From positions 1 to 7,260 of the forward strand of contig DASXRQ010000187.1 of NCBI GenBank assembly GCA_036506495.1: a stretch of DNA of 7,260 nt, given 5' to 3'. Source of the stretch: DASXRC01 sp036506495 (GTDB taxonomy: Bacteria; Actinomycetota; Actinomycetes; Mycobacteriales; Micromonosporaceae). The notes under the pieces were generated by a model. It worked only from the letters and a program-made list of their open reading frames with translations. It made no database searches and was not told where the DNA came from. Below, piece after piece: positions 1-5,954 of this stretch. Position 1 is the stretch's first letter; each line of letters opens with the position of its first letter. Position numbers and translations under genes: made by a program.

Positions 1-89
1 CGGGCGCGGGTCAGCTTCTTCTCCTCGACCAGCAGCTCCTCGCGGGCGGCAGCCCAGTCCTGCGGTGACACGATCGGCGGAGTCTTCAT
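1..89 (-). CDS. DUF899-family protein, N-terminal part (runs off the left edge)
   Basis: Only the first 29 codons are inside the window. The protein begins MKTPPIVSPQDWAAAREELL and continues VEEKKLTRA. This closely resembles the start of DUF899 proteins, thioredoxin-like proteins of unknown biochemical role that typically open with a 'PPIVS..EW..AR..LL..EK.LTR' signature. The start is an ATG at 89. A GGGGAG element (rev. comp. of 102-107) lies about a dozen bases upstream. The ATG overlaps the TGA of the upstream remnant as ATGA, which suggests the two were once translationally coupled. The assignment rests on the N-terminal signature alone, because the thioredoxin-like core is outside the window. 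Confidence 0.72.
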   Translation of the reverse strand, partial: MKTPPIVSPQDWAAAREELLVEEKKLTRA

Positions 90-193
90 CGTGGCCTGGC
101 CTCCCCTAGGTACTCGTTGACCACGTCGAACAGGCGCCCCACCGGCGCGCCTGCGAGCCAGTCCGCCGATCGGGAGCCCAGCAGGCTAGGTCG
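86..193 (-). pseudogene. C-terminal remnant of an unidentified gene, overlapping the DUF899 start
   Basis: A 35-codon open stretch follows an in-frame TGA (194-196). It ends with the residues ADWLAGAPVGRLFDVVNEYL and GEARPR, then a TGA that overlaps the ATG of the DUF899 gene (ATGA). The ending reads like a genuine amphipathic C-terminal helix, and the stop/start overlap is typical of an operon partner. I do not recognise the family. No N-terminal part can be found upstream, where the sequence passes into the degraded end of the RidA gene. It is therefore described as a truncated remnant. A chance open frame of this length is possible in GC-rich DNA, so confidence is modest. Confidence 0.35.
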
Positions 194-275
194 TCATGTG
201 GTCATGGTCGCACGCCGCAGGTTCGTTCCCACCGAACCTTGTCGGCTAACCCTTCTCCCCCGAGGACCCCCGCTG

Positions 276-752
276 TCAACCGCCACCGAAACCCGTGCCA
301 GGTGACACTCCGGCGATGTCGGCGCCGCTCGGCAAGCCGCCAACGGTCGCCGCAGCTTCGGGAAAGCCTGGACGATCGAGGGCAACGCCTGCGCCGGGCC
401 GATACACGCCACACCCAGCAAACGTGCTGGCGGCGGTGAAGGCCGGCGCCAGCGGTGACGCGTTGAGTTGTCGCCAAACCGCGGACAGGACACCGCTGTC
501 CGGGCTCACCACGTAGATGACCGACCGCACCACGTCGGCGGGGGTGGCGCCGGCCGACTCCAGCACCGCGAGGCAGTTCGTACTCACCTGCACGGTTTGT
601 GCGGCATAGTCACCGGGTTCGCCGACCACCTCACCCGAGCGATCGAGCGGACACTGGCCGGCCAGGTGCGCGAGCCGGCCAACGTTCGAGATCGTCACGT
701 GGCTGTAGCCGGCCGGCTCATGCACGGTGGTCGGATTGAGCTTGTCGATCAT
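276..752 (-). pseudogene. RidA/YjgF/UK114-family protein, frameshifted near the C terminus
   Basis: Residues 1-110 read as a RidA-family protein: PAGYSHVTIS (13-22), LAGQCPLDRSGEVV (30-43), a long helix ending LESAGATPADVVRS (64-77), VIYVV (78-82) and APAFTAAST (102-110). Family members are about 130 residues long and deaminate reactive enamines/imines or have related ligand-binding roles. After T110 this frame runs into non-homologous, glycine- and proline-rich sequence. Dropping one base from the T run (A420-A422 on the plus strand) restores TLLGVACIG, the usual strand near the end of the family (to about 398). Beyond that point neither frame gives a normal ending. Start ATG is at 752, with no clear Shine-Dalgarno. 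The archetypal arginine of the PARS motif is not seen: the position reads PAFT. The break could be real decay or a sequencing error. Confidence 0.75.
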
Positions 753-985
753 CGGCCCGGTATCGCGACACCTGCGGCGTGCGGGAACCGATTAACCGCC
801 GCCCTTCCGGTCGCGTCGCCGGCTGCCGCTGGGCGCAGCCCTTCCAGGCGTCCTCGATACCAGCGCGTACCACCGCGCGAATGACGATATAGATCGACAC
901 ACAACAGAGGAGCACGGCAATCGGTGATGCCGGCCGTACCGGAGTTCGAGATGTCAACGATCGTACGGATGACATTCGCGGGCAT
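718..985 (-). pseudogene. Small single-helix membrane protein, probably frameshifted
   Basis: An ATG at 985 overlaps the methyltransferase stop as TGATG and reads MPANVIRTIVDISNSGTAGI. A +1 shift near 917-922 (one T in ATTGCC) joins it to the frame reading VLLCCVSIYIVIRAVVRAGI, then EDAWKG. This resembles short actinobacterial membrane proteins with one N-terminal helix followed by a basic '(I/V)RAAVRxGIEDAW' segment. As it stands, translation of the hydrophobic part would need the ATG at 975 or the GTG at 915. That frame stops at 718, overlapping the RidA start (752) by 35 bases. Function is unknown. The membrane helix is convincing. The joined reading is an inference. Confidence 0.4.
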
Positions 986-1707
986 CAGTGCGGGTCTGCC
1001 GGCTTACGCGCCAGTATGAGCCGGCACCGTGGGCTGCCGTCCCGGTGCCGGCCCAGGGCGGTCAAGGCGACGGCCCGCACGGTGAAGCCAGCCGCCGTCA
1101 GGTCGTCGCGGAGTGCGGGCATCGGGCTGGTGCGGTAGTACATGACGAACGGCGGGCGCCACACGGCATTGCGGACTCGCATGGCCAGGTCGAATCCGAG
1201 CGTGGCCCAGTACGAGAGTGAGGCGAGCGGCGGCGGCGCGCCGATCGGAAAGGTGAACAGCCCGCCGGGCCGCAGCGCGCGGTACACCCCCTCGAAGAGG
1301 GCAGGCCGTTCGGGGGGTAGGAAGTGCCCGAGCGCCCCGAAGGTGACCGCGAGGTCGAAGTTCTCAGCGAAAGCGAGCGCCCGGGCGTCGGCCCGCACCC
1401 ACGTGACGTCCGGGTGCACGCTGCGCGCCTGCGCGAGCATGCCGGCGCTGAAGTCGACGCCCGTGATCCGTCCTCGACACAAGGGCCTGAGAACCAGCAC
1501 GCCCGCGCCGGTACCGCAGCACACGTCCAGTCCCTGGCCGAACGGCCCGAGTTCGGACAGCGCGTCGGCGGTCGCGCCGAGAACGCTCTCCGGGGTGCGA
1601 AAGGGCGTGTGATCGAACTTCGGAGCTAGGAGATCGTAGCCGCGCTCGACCGAGGACAGCGCCTGGATGCACAGTTCACGCAGAGACGGGCCTTGCGGCG
1701 AGAACAC
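985..1707 (-). CDS. Class I SAM-dependent methyltransferase
   Basis: 240 residues. The Rossmann methyltransferase motifs are in order: motif I GLDVCCGTGAG (59-69), the acidic residue after strand 2 in ITGVDFS (D85), the post-II strand VTWVRADARALAF (101-113), motif IV region FDLAVTFGALGHF (117-129), and ALRPGG (144-149) before strand 5. The residues around ERGYDLLAPKFDHTPFRTPE (21-40) form the usual N-terminal substrate-cap region of this actinobacterial group. The C-terminal half (SYWATLGFDLAMRVRN, about 165-180, and PFVMYYRTSPMPAL, 186-199) probably shapes the acceptor site, and the acceptor cannot be inferred. The start is taken as GTG at 1707, the first start that includes the conserved N terminus. 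No strong Shine-Dalgarno is visible. The TGA stop overlaps the next ATG (TGATG), so it is probably co-transcribed with the small membrane protein downstream. It appears intact. Confidence 0.9.
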   Translation of the reverse strand: MFSPQGPSLRELCIQALSSVERGYDLLAPKFDHTPFRTPESVLGATADALSELGPFGQGLDVCCGTGAGVLVLRPLCRGRITGVDFSAGMLAQARSVHPDVTWVRADARALAFAENFDLAVTFGALGHFLPPERPALFEGVYRALRPGGLFTFPIGAPPPLASLSYWATLGFDLAMRVRNAVWRPPFVMYYRTSPMPALRDDLTAAGFTVRAVALTALGRHRDGSPRCRLILARKPADPH

Positions 1708-1761
1708 CGGCCGAGGGTACCTGCCGGACGGCAGCTCTGTCGGCCGGGGCGAACAAGTAGC

Positions 1762-1944
1762 TCAGGCTCCGAACAGCGCCATCTTGTACTCCACGCCAGT
1801 CACATCTGGACCTTCCAGCCCCGGCGGCAAATTCCGCAAGCGCAAAGCGGATCGGACGACTGCTCCAAAGATATTGGCACGACACCCGCTCGATTCGCGG
1901 CTATGTGCGGATGCGAACACGATTCGTAGCGCAGCCGTGTCAGG
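1762..1944 (-). pseudogene. Unidentified C-terminal tail between tetR and the methyltransferase
   Basis: A 60-codon open stretch starts just after an in-frame TGA (1945-1947), immediately beyond the tetR stop, and ends at a TGA (1762-1764). Its last part, RNLPPGLEGPDVTGVEYK then MALFGA, looks like a natural protein C terminus rather than noise. The part before it (FASAHSRESSGCRANIFGAV) is less protein-like. I do not recognise the family. A GTG within the frame could start a short product, but there is no Shine-Dalgarno to favour it. The best reading is the end of a lost gene. The rest of the 1708-1939 gap shows no promoter or terminator that I can support. Confidence 0.3.
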
Positions 1945-2503
1945 TCAGTAGGGCTGCGACTGTGGACCGGACGATCTCGCGGCGCTGGTCTGGGTCGCGT
2001 ACATCGACGACGGCTAGGACGTCGGGGCTGGTCATTCCCCACAGGGCCGCCGCGTGGATGATCAGCGCGTACAGGACGCCGGCGTCGAGCCGGTCTGGGA
2101 TCACTTTGTCCTTCTGGGCTTTGGCGATGGCGTCGACGTTGTGTTGGATGCTGGCCACGGCGAACTCGTGTGGCGGGTCGCCGCTTCGTTCGAGGCGCTG
2201 CCAGGTGATCAGTCGGATCAGCTCTGGGCGTGCGGCATAGGTGTCGCTGAGTCGGGCGGCGAAGCCGGGCAGGTCGTCGACGTCGAGCGGGGCTGCCGCG
2301 ACGATCTGAGTGACCAGGTTCTCCCAGACGGCGTCGAAGAGCCGGTCCTTGCTGCCGAAGTAGTGGTAGATCTGCGCCTTGTTCGCCCGGGCGTTGGCCG
2401 CGATGCGGTCGACGCGGGCACCGGCGAGCCCGTACTGCGCAAACTCGGCGGTGGCGGCGTCGACGAGCCGCTGGCGGGTGGCGTCGGCGTCTCTCGGTGG
2501 CAT
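1940..2503 (-). CDS. TetR/AcrR-family transcriptional repressor
   Basis: 187 residues, the usual size for the family. The N-terminal DNA-binding domain is clear: TRQRLVDAATAEFAQYGLAG (9-28) is helix 1, and ARVDRIAANARANKAQIYHY (29-48) plus FGSKDRLFDAVW (49-60) carry the helix-turn-helix and the 'YHYFGSKDRLF' signature of helix 4. Residues 61-187 form a helical ligand-binding and dimerisation domain (PELIRLITWQRLERSG, 93-108; LYALIIHAAALWGM, 144-157). This half gives no clue to the ligand. The ATG at 2503 gives a standard TetR N terminus. Upstream there is only a weak TAGG as ribosome site. The gene diverges from the SnoaL-like/hydrolase operon across a gap containing a twin palindrome, so it very likely represses that operon and its own transcription. 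Confidence 0.93.
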   Translation of the reverse strand: MPPRDADATRQRLVDAATAEFAQYGLAGARVDRIAANARANKAQIYHYFGSKDRLFDAVWENLVTQIVAAAPLDVDDLPGFAARLSDTYAARPELIRLITWQRLERSGDPPHEFAVASIQHNVDAIAKAQKDKVIPDRLDAGVLYALIIHAAALWGMTSPDVLAVVDVRDPDQRREIVRSTVAALLT

Positions 2504-2511
2504 ACCGGCAG

Positions 2512-2585
2512 CCTATCAACTAACTGGATAGTTGACACACTTACACGACGGTGCTCTACTACTAACTATCCGGTTAGTTGATAGG
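2512..2585. promoter_or_regulatory. Twin palindromic operator of the divergent tetR / SnoaL-hydrolase promoter region
   Basis: Two 22-base arms, 2512-2533 and 2564-2585, are reverse complements of each other with a single mismatch and are separated by 30 bases. Each arm also contains its own dyad: CAACTA-N6-TAGTTG at 2517-2534 and AACTATCCGGTTAGTT at 2564-2579, where only two central positions break symmetry. Short dyads of this size are typical TetR dimer sites. The left arm overlaps the -35 hexamer of the rightward promoter. The right arm covers its expected transcription start and reaches into the Shine-Dalgarno of the SnoaL-like gene. Binding at both would block RNA polymerase and could also cover the tetR promoter. 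The repeat is directly visible. Its assignment to this TetR is inferred from position. Confidence 0.85.
2532..2560 (+). promoter_or_regulatory. Probable sigma-70-type promoter of the SnoaL-like/hydrolase operon
   Basis: A perfect TTGACA (2532-2537) is followed after 17 bases by TCTACT (2555-2560), which matches four of six positions of TATAAT. Transcription would start near 2567, inside the right operator arm. That leaves a leader of about 30 bases before the ATG at 2597. No equally good pair was found for leftward tetR transcription. Confidence 0.65.
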
Positions 2586-2596
2586 AGGTACTGGTC

Positions 2597-3049
2597 ATGG
2601 CCGGGTCCGGCGCGATCGGCATGCGCTCCGAGGAAGATCGCAACCTTGCCGTGGTGATGCGGTTCATCGACGGTGCCATCAACGGCGGGAACCTTGACGT
2701 CATCGACGAGACCTGGGCGCTTGACACGGTCTGGAACGGCGGCAGCCTCGGCACCCACCACGGTCGCGACGCGTTCAAAGCGGCCGTCGCGGCCGCCACA
2801 CGGTCTTTCTCGGGCATGCACCTGACGGTCCACGAGGCGATCGTCCGCGACGACAAGGTCGTCCTGCGGTTCACCAACAGCGGCTCCAACGTCGGCCCGT
2901 TCATGGACAGCCCCGCGACCGGCACGCACGCCGAATGGCTCGGCATCGGCATCTACACCGTGCGCGACGGGCGCATCGCAGAAGGCTGGTTCGCCGAGGA
3001 CATCTTCGGCCTTCTCCTCCAACTCGGCGCCTTCCCGATGCCGGTCTGA
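2597..3049 (+). CDS. SnoaL/NTF2-like protein (ester-cyclase-type fold)
   Basis: 150 residues, the size of SnoaL-like 'ester cyclase' proteins. These are small alpha+beta cone-fold proteins that include polyketide cyclases, hydrolases and isomerases. The sequence shows the usual order: helix NLAVVMRFIDGAINGGNLDV (16-35), IDETWALDTVWN (36-47), HHGRDAFKAAVAAATRSFSG (54-73), the strands LTVHEAIVRDDKVVLRFTNS (76-95), GTHAEWLGIGIYTVRDGRIA (109-128) and EGWFAEDIFGLLLQLGAFP (129-147). The acidic residues in the last strand (E129, E134, D135) lie where the family's catalytic acids usually sit. The ATG at 2597 is fixed by AGGAGG at 2583-2588, eight bases upstream. The gene is first in a TetR-controlled operon with an alpha/beta hydrolase 56 bases downstream. 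The substrate is unknown. Confidence 0.88.
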   Translation: MAGSGAIGMRSEEDRNLAVVMRFIDGAINGGNLDVIDETWALDTVWNGGSLGTHHGRDAFKAAVAAATRSFSGMHLTVHEAIVRDDKVVLRFTNSGSNVGPFMDSPATGTHAEWLGIGIYTVRDGRIAEGWFAEDIFGLLLQLGAFPMPV

Positions 3050-3105
3050 CGACCCGACACGCGCCGCACGCAGAACCCCCTTACCAGGTCACAAGGAGGC
3101 CACTC

Positions 3106-4095
3106 ATGTCCGAGTTCCACTCGACCAACCCGCTCGTCACAGGAATCGACGCGGCTGTCATCGCCACGCAGCGACAGATCAACGCGGCCCTCGCGCAGAT
3201 GCCGCACCCCGACCCACGGACCGCCGACGGGTTGCAGATGCTACGAACGCTTACCGCCAACAACGAGGCCGGCACCGTGCTCTCGCCGATCGACCGGTAT
3301 ATCGAGATCCCCAGCGGCAGGGTCCGGCTGCACATCCTCGTCCCGAACGGCCCGATCCGCGGGGTCATGCTCGACATTCACGGCGGCGGCTGGGCCGCGG
3401 GCGCACCCGAAGACGACGACACCTTCAACGACCAACTCGCCCGGGCCCTCAACATGGTGGTCGTCGCACCGGACTACCGGCTCACCCCAGCCGTCACCAT
3501 CGCCGAGCAGATCGATGACTGCGTCGCAGTCGCAGAATGGCTGGGCGCCAACGCCTACCACGAGTACGGCACCGACGTCATCATCATCGGTGGCATCTCC
3601 GCCGGCGCCCACCTCGCCGCCGCCACCCTGCTACGGCTTCGCGACAGCAGAAGCCCAACCTTCCGCAAAATCGCCGCGGCGCGTCTCGACTCCGGCCCCT
3701 ACGACCTCGGATTCACCCCGAGTGCCTACCTGTCGTCCGAGGACAGCCTGGTGCTCACCCACGACTGGCTATTCGGTCTAGTCGAGGTCGGGCTCCCCGG
3801 TCTCAGCCTTGAACAGCGGCGCACGCCCGCGCTGTCACCGATGCTCAACGACTTGTCCGGGCTCCCACCGGCGCTCTTCACCGTCGGCGACCTCGACCCC
3901 CTACGCGACGACTCGATCCTCATGGCCGCCCGCTGGCAGCTCGCGGGCGGCACAGCCGCCCTCGACGTCTGGCCGGAAGGCGGCCACGCCTTCATCAACA
4001 TGGCGACACCGCTCGGAGACCTTGCGCTCAACCGCGCCGTCGCCTGGCTCAACACGATCATCGAAGCTGCGGAATCCGCCACCGCTCCAGCCTGA
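3106..4095 (+). CDS. Alpha/beta hydrolase, hormone-sensitive-lipase (abhydrolase_3) type
   Basis: 329 residues. The family signature is complete: oxyanion motif HGGGW (92-96), DYRLTP (123-128), nucleophile elbow GISAG (163-167) with Ser165, acid Asp264 in GDLDPLRDD (261-269), and base His294 in EGGHAF (291-296). There is an N-terminal cap of roughly 80 residues and no signal peptide, so a cytoplasmic carboxylesterase is expected. The start is the ATG at 3106, with AAGGAGG at 3093-3099 six bases before it. A longer in-frame extension to 2935 overlaps the SnoaL-like gene, is arginine-rich and is rejected. The hydrolase forms an operon with the SnoaL-like gene. Together with the TetR regulator this suggests an inducible pathway that hydrolyses an ester, lactone or carbonate. 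No clear terminator was seen in the 188-base gap to the convergent macro-domain gene. Confidence 0.95.
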   Translation: MSEFHSTNPLVTGIDAAVIATQRQINAALAQMPHPDPRTADGLQMLRTLTANNEAGTVLSPIDRYIEIPSGRVRLHILVPNGPIRGVMLDIHGGGWAAGAPEDDDTFNDQLARALNMVVVAPDYRLTPAVTIAEQIDDCVAVAEWLGANAYHEYGTDVIIIGGISAGAHLAAATLLRLRDSRSPTFRKIAAARLDSGPYDLGFTPSAYLSSEDSLVLTHDWLFGLVEVGLPGLSLEQRRTPALSPMLNDLSGLPPALFTVGDLDPLRDDSILMAARWQLAGGTAALDVWPEGGHAFINMATPLGDLALNRAVAWLNTIIEAAESATAPA

Positions 4096-4283
4096 CGCCC
4101 ACCGCGTCCGCCAGCAGCCAGATGCCTCGAAAGCGCGGGAACCGCGACACCCGCACATCGGCACGACCGCACGCTCGATCACGAACACAAGCGGTCACGT
4201 TCCATAGCGATCGAATTGCGGCCTGAGCGGATGCTCGGTGCAGCTGAGGAACTTGGTCCGCTCGGCCCCAGTACGGTGTCGGG

Positions 4284-4787
4284 TCAGGACTCCAGCGCGG
4301 CTTGGAGACGATCACGTGTTGCGTCATCGAACGCGACCAGTCGAACCCGTTCAACGTTCGTGGGTGTCGATCTGATCGTTGCGACCGCGATCCGCGCCGC
4401 CTGATCGGGTGGGAACCCGTAGACGCCGGTCGCGATGGCGGGAAAGGCAATGCTGCGTGCGGACAGCTGGTCGGCGACCTCCAGGCTGCGCCGGTAGCAA
4501 GAGGCGAGGATGTCAGCTTCGCCGTAGTCGCCGCCCTCCCAGATCGGACCGACGGTGTGGATGACGTGCCGGACCGGCGGATCAAGGTCGAACGCTGGCG
4601 TGGCCATCGCGTCACCCGGCTCGCACGGCCCGATGGCGCCGCCAGCCTCCGCCAACCGAGGCCCGGCCGCACGATGAATCGCGCCGTCGACACCGCCGCC
4701 TCCAAGCAGCGACTCGTTGGCCGCGGTGACGATCGCGTCAACGTGTTCTCGGGTGATGTCGCCCATCACGACCTCGATCACGGCCAT
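4284..4787 (-). CDS. Macro-domain protein, YmdB-type O-acetyl-ADP-ribose deacetylase
   Basis: 167 residues, the length of stand-alone bacterial macro domains. These bind ADP-ribose and hydrolyse O-acetyl-ADP-ribose or remove mono-ADP-ribose from proteins. Motifs: VMGDIT (7-12, adenine/ADP-ribose site), AANESLLGGGGVDGAIHRAA (22-41) with Asn24 and Asp34 where E. coli YmdB has its functional Asn and Asp, HTVGPIW (77-83), and SIAFPAIATGVYGFP (112-126), the diphosphate loop. The family's usual NAAN reads TAAN, which keeps the important second Asn. The start is taken as ATG at 4787, giving MAVIEVVMGDIT. The frame is open further upstream, but that part is Arg/Cys-rich and unlike the family. There is no strong Shine-Dalgarno. 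It is convergent with the hydrolase operon, and no ADP-ribosyltransferase gene is visible nearby. Confidence 0.93.
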   Translation of the reverse strand: MAVIEVVMGDITREHVDAIVTAANESLLGGGGVDGAIHRAAGPRLAEAGGAIGPCEPGDAMATPAFDLDPPVRHVIHTVGPIWEGGDYGEADILASCYRRSLEVADQLSARSIAFPAIATGVYGFPPDQAARIAVATIRSTPTNVERVRLVAFDDATRDRLQAALES

Positions 4788-4903
4788 GGCCAGATCGTGG
4801 CACACCCACACGTCCACCCGTCCCGCCCGTGCATCACCTCCAGCACCGCACCATCCGCGGCAGATCAGCGCGGCCGCGCACTGCGCGGCATGAGCACGTC
4901 GGC

Positions 4904-5266
4904 TCAGTCGGCCAGAAATCTCCATCTGCCAGTCATGGCGACAATGCGAGCGGCCACCGTGTCCGGATCGACGAGTTGGTGCAGATGCCGGCCGGGGACC
5001 TGCTCGACGTCCCAATCACGTTCCCGGGCCTGCTGCGCCATGCGGTCATACGGCGGCCCGAACAGCAGATACCCGCATGGCCGGTTGTTCCAGCCACCAG
5101 GCACAGGAATCTGCTGCTCGTAGTAGCTCAACGGAAGCCGAGGCTGTTCGGCCGAGACCGGCCGGGCGCCATACGTGCCCAGTTGGGTGTGGGCCCTGCT
5201 GATCGAGCCGCCAACCCTGTGGGGGGTGCGATCGCTGCCGCTGGCCCACGGCACCCTGGGGGGCAC
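4904..5266 (-). pseudogene. C-terminal remnant of a second alpha/beta hydrolase
   Basis: From about 5152 down to 4904 the frame reads SAEQPRLPLSYYEQQIPVPG, then GWNNRPCGYLLFGPPYD and a final helix-strand-helix, WDVEQVPGRHLHQLVDPDTV. This matches the last 80-odd residues of a roughly 220-residue actinobacterial alpha/beta hydrolase group, where 'EQPRLPLSYFE...VPDGW...AYL.FG..Y' is followed by 'PG.HLHMLVDP'. The H94-L-H96 segment holds the expected catalytic histidine. The nucleophile elbow and oxyanion region are absent. Upstream of 5150 the frame becomes unrelated sequence and meets a stop near 5320. No other frame between 5150 and 5440 restores the missing part. The coordinates give the whole open frame from a GTG at 5266, and only 4904-5152 shows similarity. 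It is probably a truncated, inactive remnant. Confidence 0.6.
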
Positions 5267-5281
5267 CGGGACCGTGGGCCA
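5242..5281. repeat. 10-base perfect inverted repeat with a 20-base loop
   Basis: TGGCCCACGG (5242-5251) and CCGTGGGCCA (5272-5281) are exact reverse complements. The loop contains a run of six G and a second GGCACC copy (one spans the loop start, the other is inside it). The repeat lies downstream of the membrane-protein gene in its reading direction and close to where similarity to the hydrolase remnant is lost. It could act as a terminator without a T tract or mark a rearrangement point. Chance hairpins are also common in GC-rich DNA. Confidence 0.45.
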
Positions 5282-5441
5282 TCCGGCGCGGATGCCTTGC
5301 AGGCTCGCATCCGTTCACGCGCGTGGCTCCTGACGCGGGCGAACCCTGACCACCGCGGGTGGGGTGGTGCCCGCACGCCGTCGATCCGCCGGAGGCGGCG
5401 AAACCGTGCGGCGGTCCAGGCCAGCGGCTCCGTGCCACGCC

Positions 5442-5954
5442 CTACGAGGCGATACCCGCTCGCGGTTTCTCCTCGACGGGGACGGCCGGTGCGGCAGTGG
5501 GTGTTGCGCGCTGCTCGGCGCGCAGTAGCAGCACCATCAGCGGGAGCATGATGATGCACCACACCGTCTCGAACCAGCCGAACAGCCACAGCGCGAGGTA
5601 GAACGCGATCACGCCCGCGTAGCCGAGCTGGGTCCGGCGTCCACCGGTGAGGACCAGCGCTCCGACGGCCGCCTCGATCACCACCAGCAGGCTGATGAAC
5701 AGGAGCTGGTGCGGCGCGACGACGGTACGCCAGGCGTGCGTCACCCAGGCGAAGTGCGCGGGGTCGGCGAAGCCGGCGTAGTCGCCGCCGGTCGCGAGGT
5801 TGACCGCGTGCAGCAGTGCCCCGCCGATGAGGAACAGCACGCCGACCGCGGCACGTCCGAGGTACCTCGCCCACCCGCGCCGGTTTGCCAGTACGGCCGC
5901 GGCGATCGTGGCGGCGCCGCATGCCAGCCACAGGATCTGCCATCCGATGCCCAT
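5442..5954 (-). CDS. Four-helix integral membrane protein of unknown function
   Basis: 170 residues. Hydrophobic segments are at about 3-23 (IGWQILWLACGAATIAAAVL), 34-53 (GRAAVGVLFLIGGALLHAVN), 82-103 (HQLLFISLLVVIEAAVGALV) and 110-144 (GYAGVIAFYLALWLFGWFET, then a further hydrophobic stretch that may fold back). An aromatic loop, DYAGFADPAHFAWVTHAW (58-75), lies between helices 2 and 3. The tail (145-170) is polar and proline/alanine-rich. The size and layout recall small DoxX-like membrane proteins and conserved actinobacterial proteins of unknown function, and no catalytic motif is visible. Start ATG at 5954 has GGGAAGG about nine bases upstream. It appears intact and stands alone, with decayed sequence on both sides. 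Confidence 0.87.
   Translation of the reverse strand: MGIGWQILWLACGAATIAAAVLANRRGWARYLGRAAVGVLFLIGGALLHAVNLATGGDYAGFADPAHFAWVTHAWRTVVAPHQLLFISLLVVIEAAVGALVLTGGRRTQLGYAGVIAFYLALWLFGWFETVWCIIMLPLMVLLLRAEQRATPTAAPAVPVEEKPRAGIAS

Noticed and set aside
2054..2581. Long plus-strand frame opposite tetR
   Set aside because: Gly/Val/Asp-rich antisense shadow of a well-supported TetR gene; it also runs through the operator.
2935..3105. N-terminal extension of the hydrolase to a start inside the SnoaL-like gene
   Set aside because: The added residues are Arg/His/Pro-rich noise. The ATG at 3106 has a strong Shine-Dalgarno and gives the family's usual N terminus.
4122..4226. 34-codon Arg-rich plus-strand frame downstream of the hydrolase
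   Set aside because: No ribosome site, no motif, and a composition expected by chance.
4096..4283. Possible bidirectional terminator between the convergent hydrolase and macro-domain genes
   Set aside because: Only five-base stems could be found and no T tract, so no terminator is called.
4788..5015. Upstream extension of the macro-domain frame to 5015
   Set aside because: The extra 76 residues are Arg/Cys/Gly-rich and precede the canonical start of the domain; they also overlap the hydrolase remnant.
4302..5123. 273-codon plus-strand frame opposite the macro-domain gene
   Set aside because: Composition is typical of an antisense shadow, and the minus strand here carries a complete macro domain.
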